Positions 5,819-5,883 of a DNA stretch of 5,883 nt are shown piece after piece. A program made the translations under genes and the position numbers. The notes under the pieces are model-generated. The model was given only the letters and a program-made list of their open reading frames with translations, made no database searches and was not told the DNA's origin. Within the stretch, counting starts at the first letter, position 1. The number at the start of each line of letters is the position of its first letter. This stretch comes from an uncultured Halieaceae bacterium (GTDB taxonomy: Bacteria > Pseudomonadota > Gammaproteobacteria > Pseudomonadales > Halieaceae): the NCBI GenBank assembly GCA_938045215.1, contig CALINF010000311.1:1-5883 (forward strand), written 5' to 3'.

Positions 5819-5883
5819 CCATATAATTCAATATGTTATGACATGCGCACCTGAATCTAAGGGCGCTCCTCCTACTATACCTA
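5819..5883. other. AT-rich then mixed non-coding flank; possible promoter or operator for a gene beyond the window
   Basis: A perfect -10 hexamer TATAAT lies at 5822-5827, inside a 5-bp inverted repeat CATAT (5820-5824) / ATATG (5831-5835). No -35 match is visible 16-18 bases upstream. A further stem with one bulged A can form between GCGC-CCT (5845-5852) and AGGGCGC (5860-5866), without a T-run. No ORF of useful length starts here on either strand; ATG at 5844 on the minus strand meets a stop within three codons. Confidence 0.25.

Noticed and set aside
5669..5854. 61-residue ORF at the right end
   Set aside because: It overlaps the end of the protease gene in another frame, has no ribosome binding site, and runs through the terminator-like stems.

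Overview
The window carries three genes, all on the + strand and closely packed. Two are tandem receiver-GGDEF-EAL cyclic-di-GMP signalling proteins. The third is a secreted subtilisin-family (S8) serine protease. Base composition is moderately GC-rich by eye. The tandem GGDEF-EAL proteins plus a Sec-exported subtilase with an I9-type propeptide suggest a free-living, probably marine or aquatic gammaproteobacterium. That placement is inference from protein style only; no rRNA, tRNA or other phylogenetic marker is present.

Layout. Positions 1-119 are a leader. It has an AT-rich start, a bulged inverted repeat (52-78), and a strong stem-loop followed by a T-run (71-102) immediately upstream of the first gene. 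The two structures compete for the same bases, as in a transcription attenuator. Gene 1 (120-1826) has a receiver fold without the phosphorylation residues, a GGDEF domain with a substituted metal-ligand position, and a complete EAL domain; it looks mainly like a phosphodiesterase or c-di-GMP sensor. After an 80-base gap, gene 2 (1907-3718) has the same architecture with every key residue intact, plus an acidic insertion of about 20 residues next to the GGDEF motif. Gene 3 (about 3720-5735) starts one base, or 22 bases, after the stop of gene 2. It encodes signal peptide, I9-like propeptide, an extra beta-rich domain with flanking cysteines, S8 catalytic domain, and an unrecognised C-terminal tail. 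Positions 5736-5883 are non-coding, with two adjacent stem-loops followed by an AT-rich stretch that is the likely operon end.

How the genes may work together. The first two genes look like a duplicated pair that diverged: one phosphorylation-responsive and apparently bifunctional, the other phosphorylation-independent and probably biased to c-di-GMP breakdown or sensing. The tight junction of gene 2 with the protease gene suggests that production of the exported protease is tied to the c-di-GMP module. Whether c-di-GMP controls the protease beyond shared transcription cannot be told from the sequence. No tRNA, rRNA, CRISPR array, insertion sequence or phage signature was seen.
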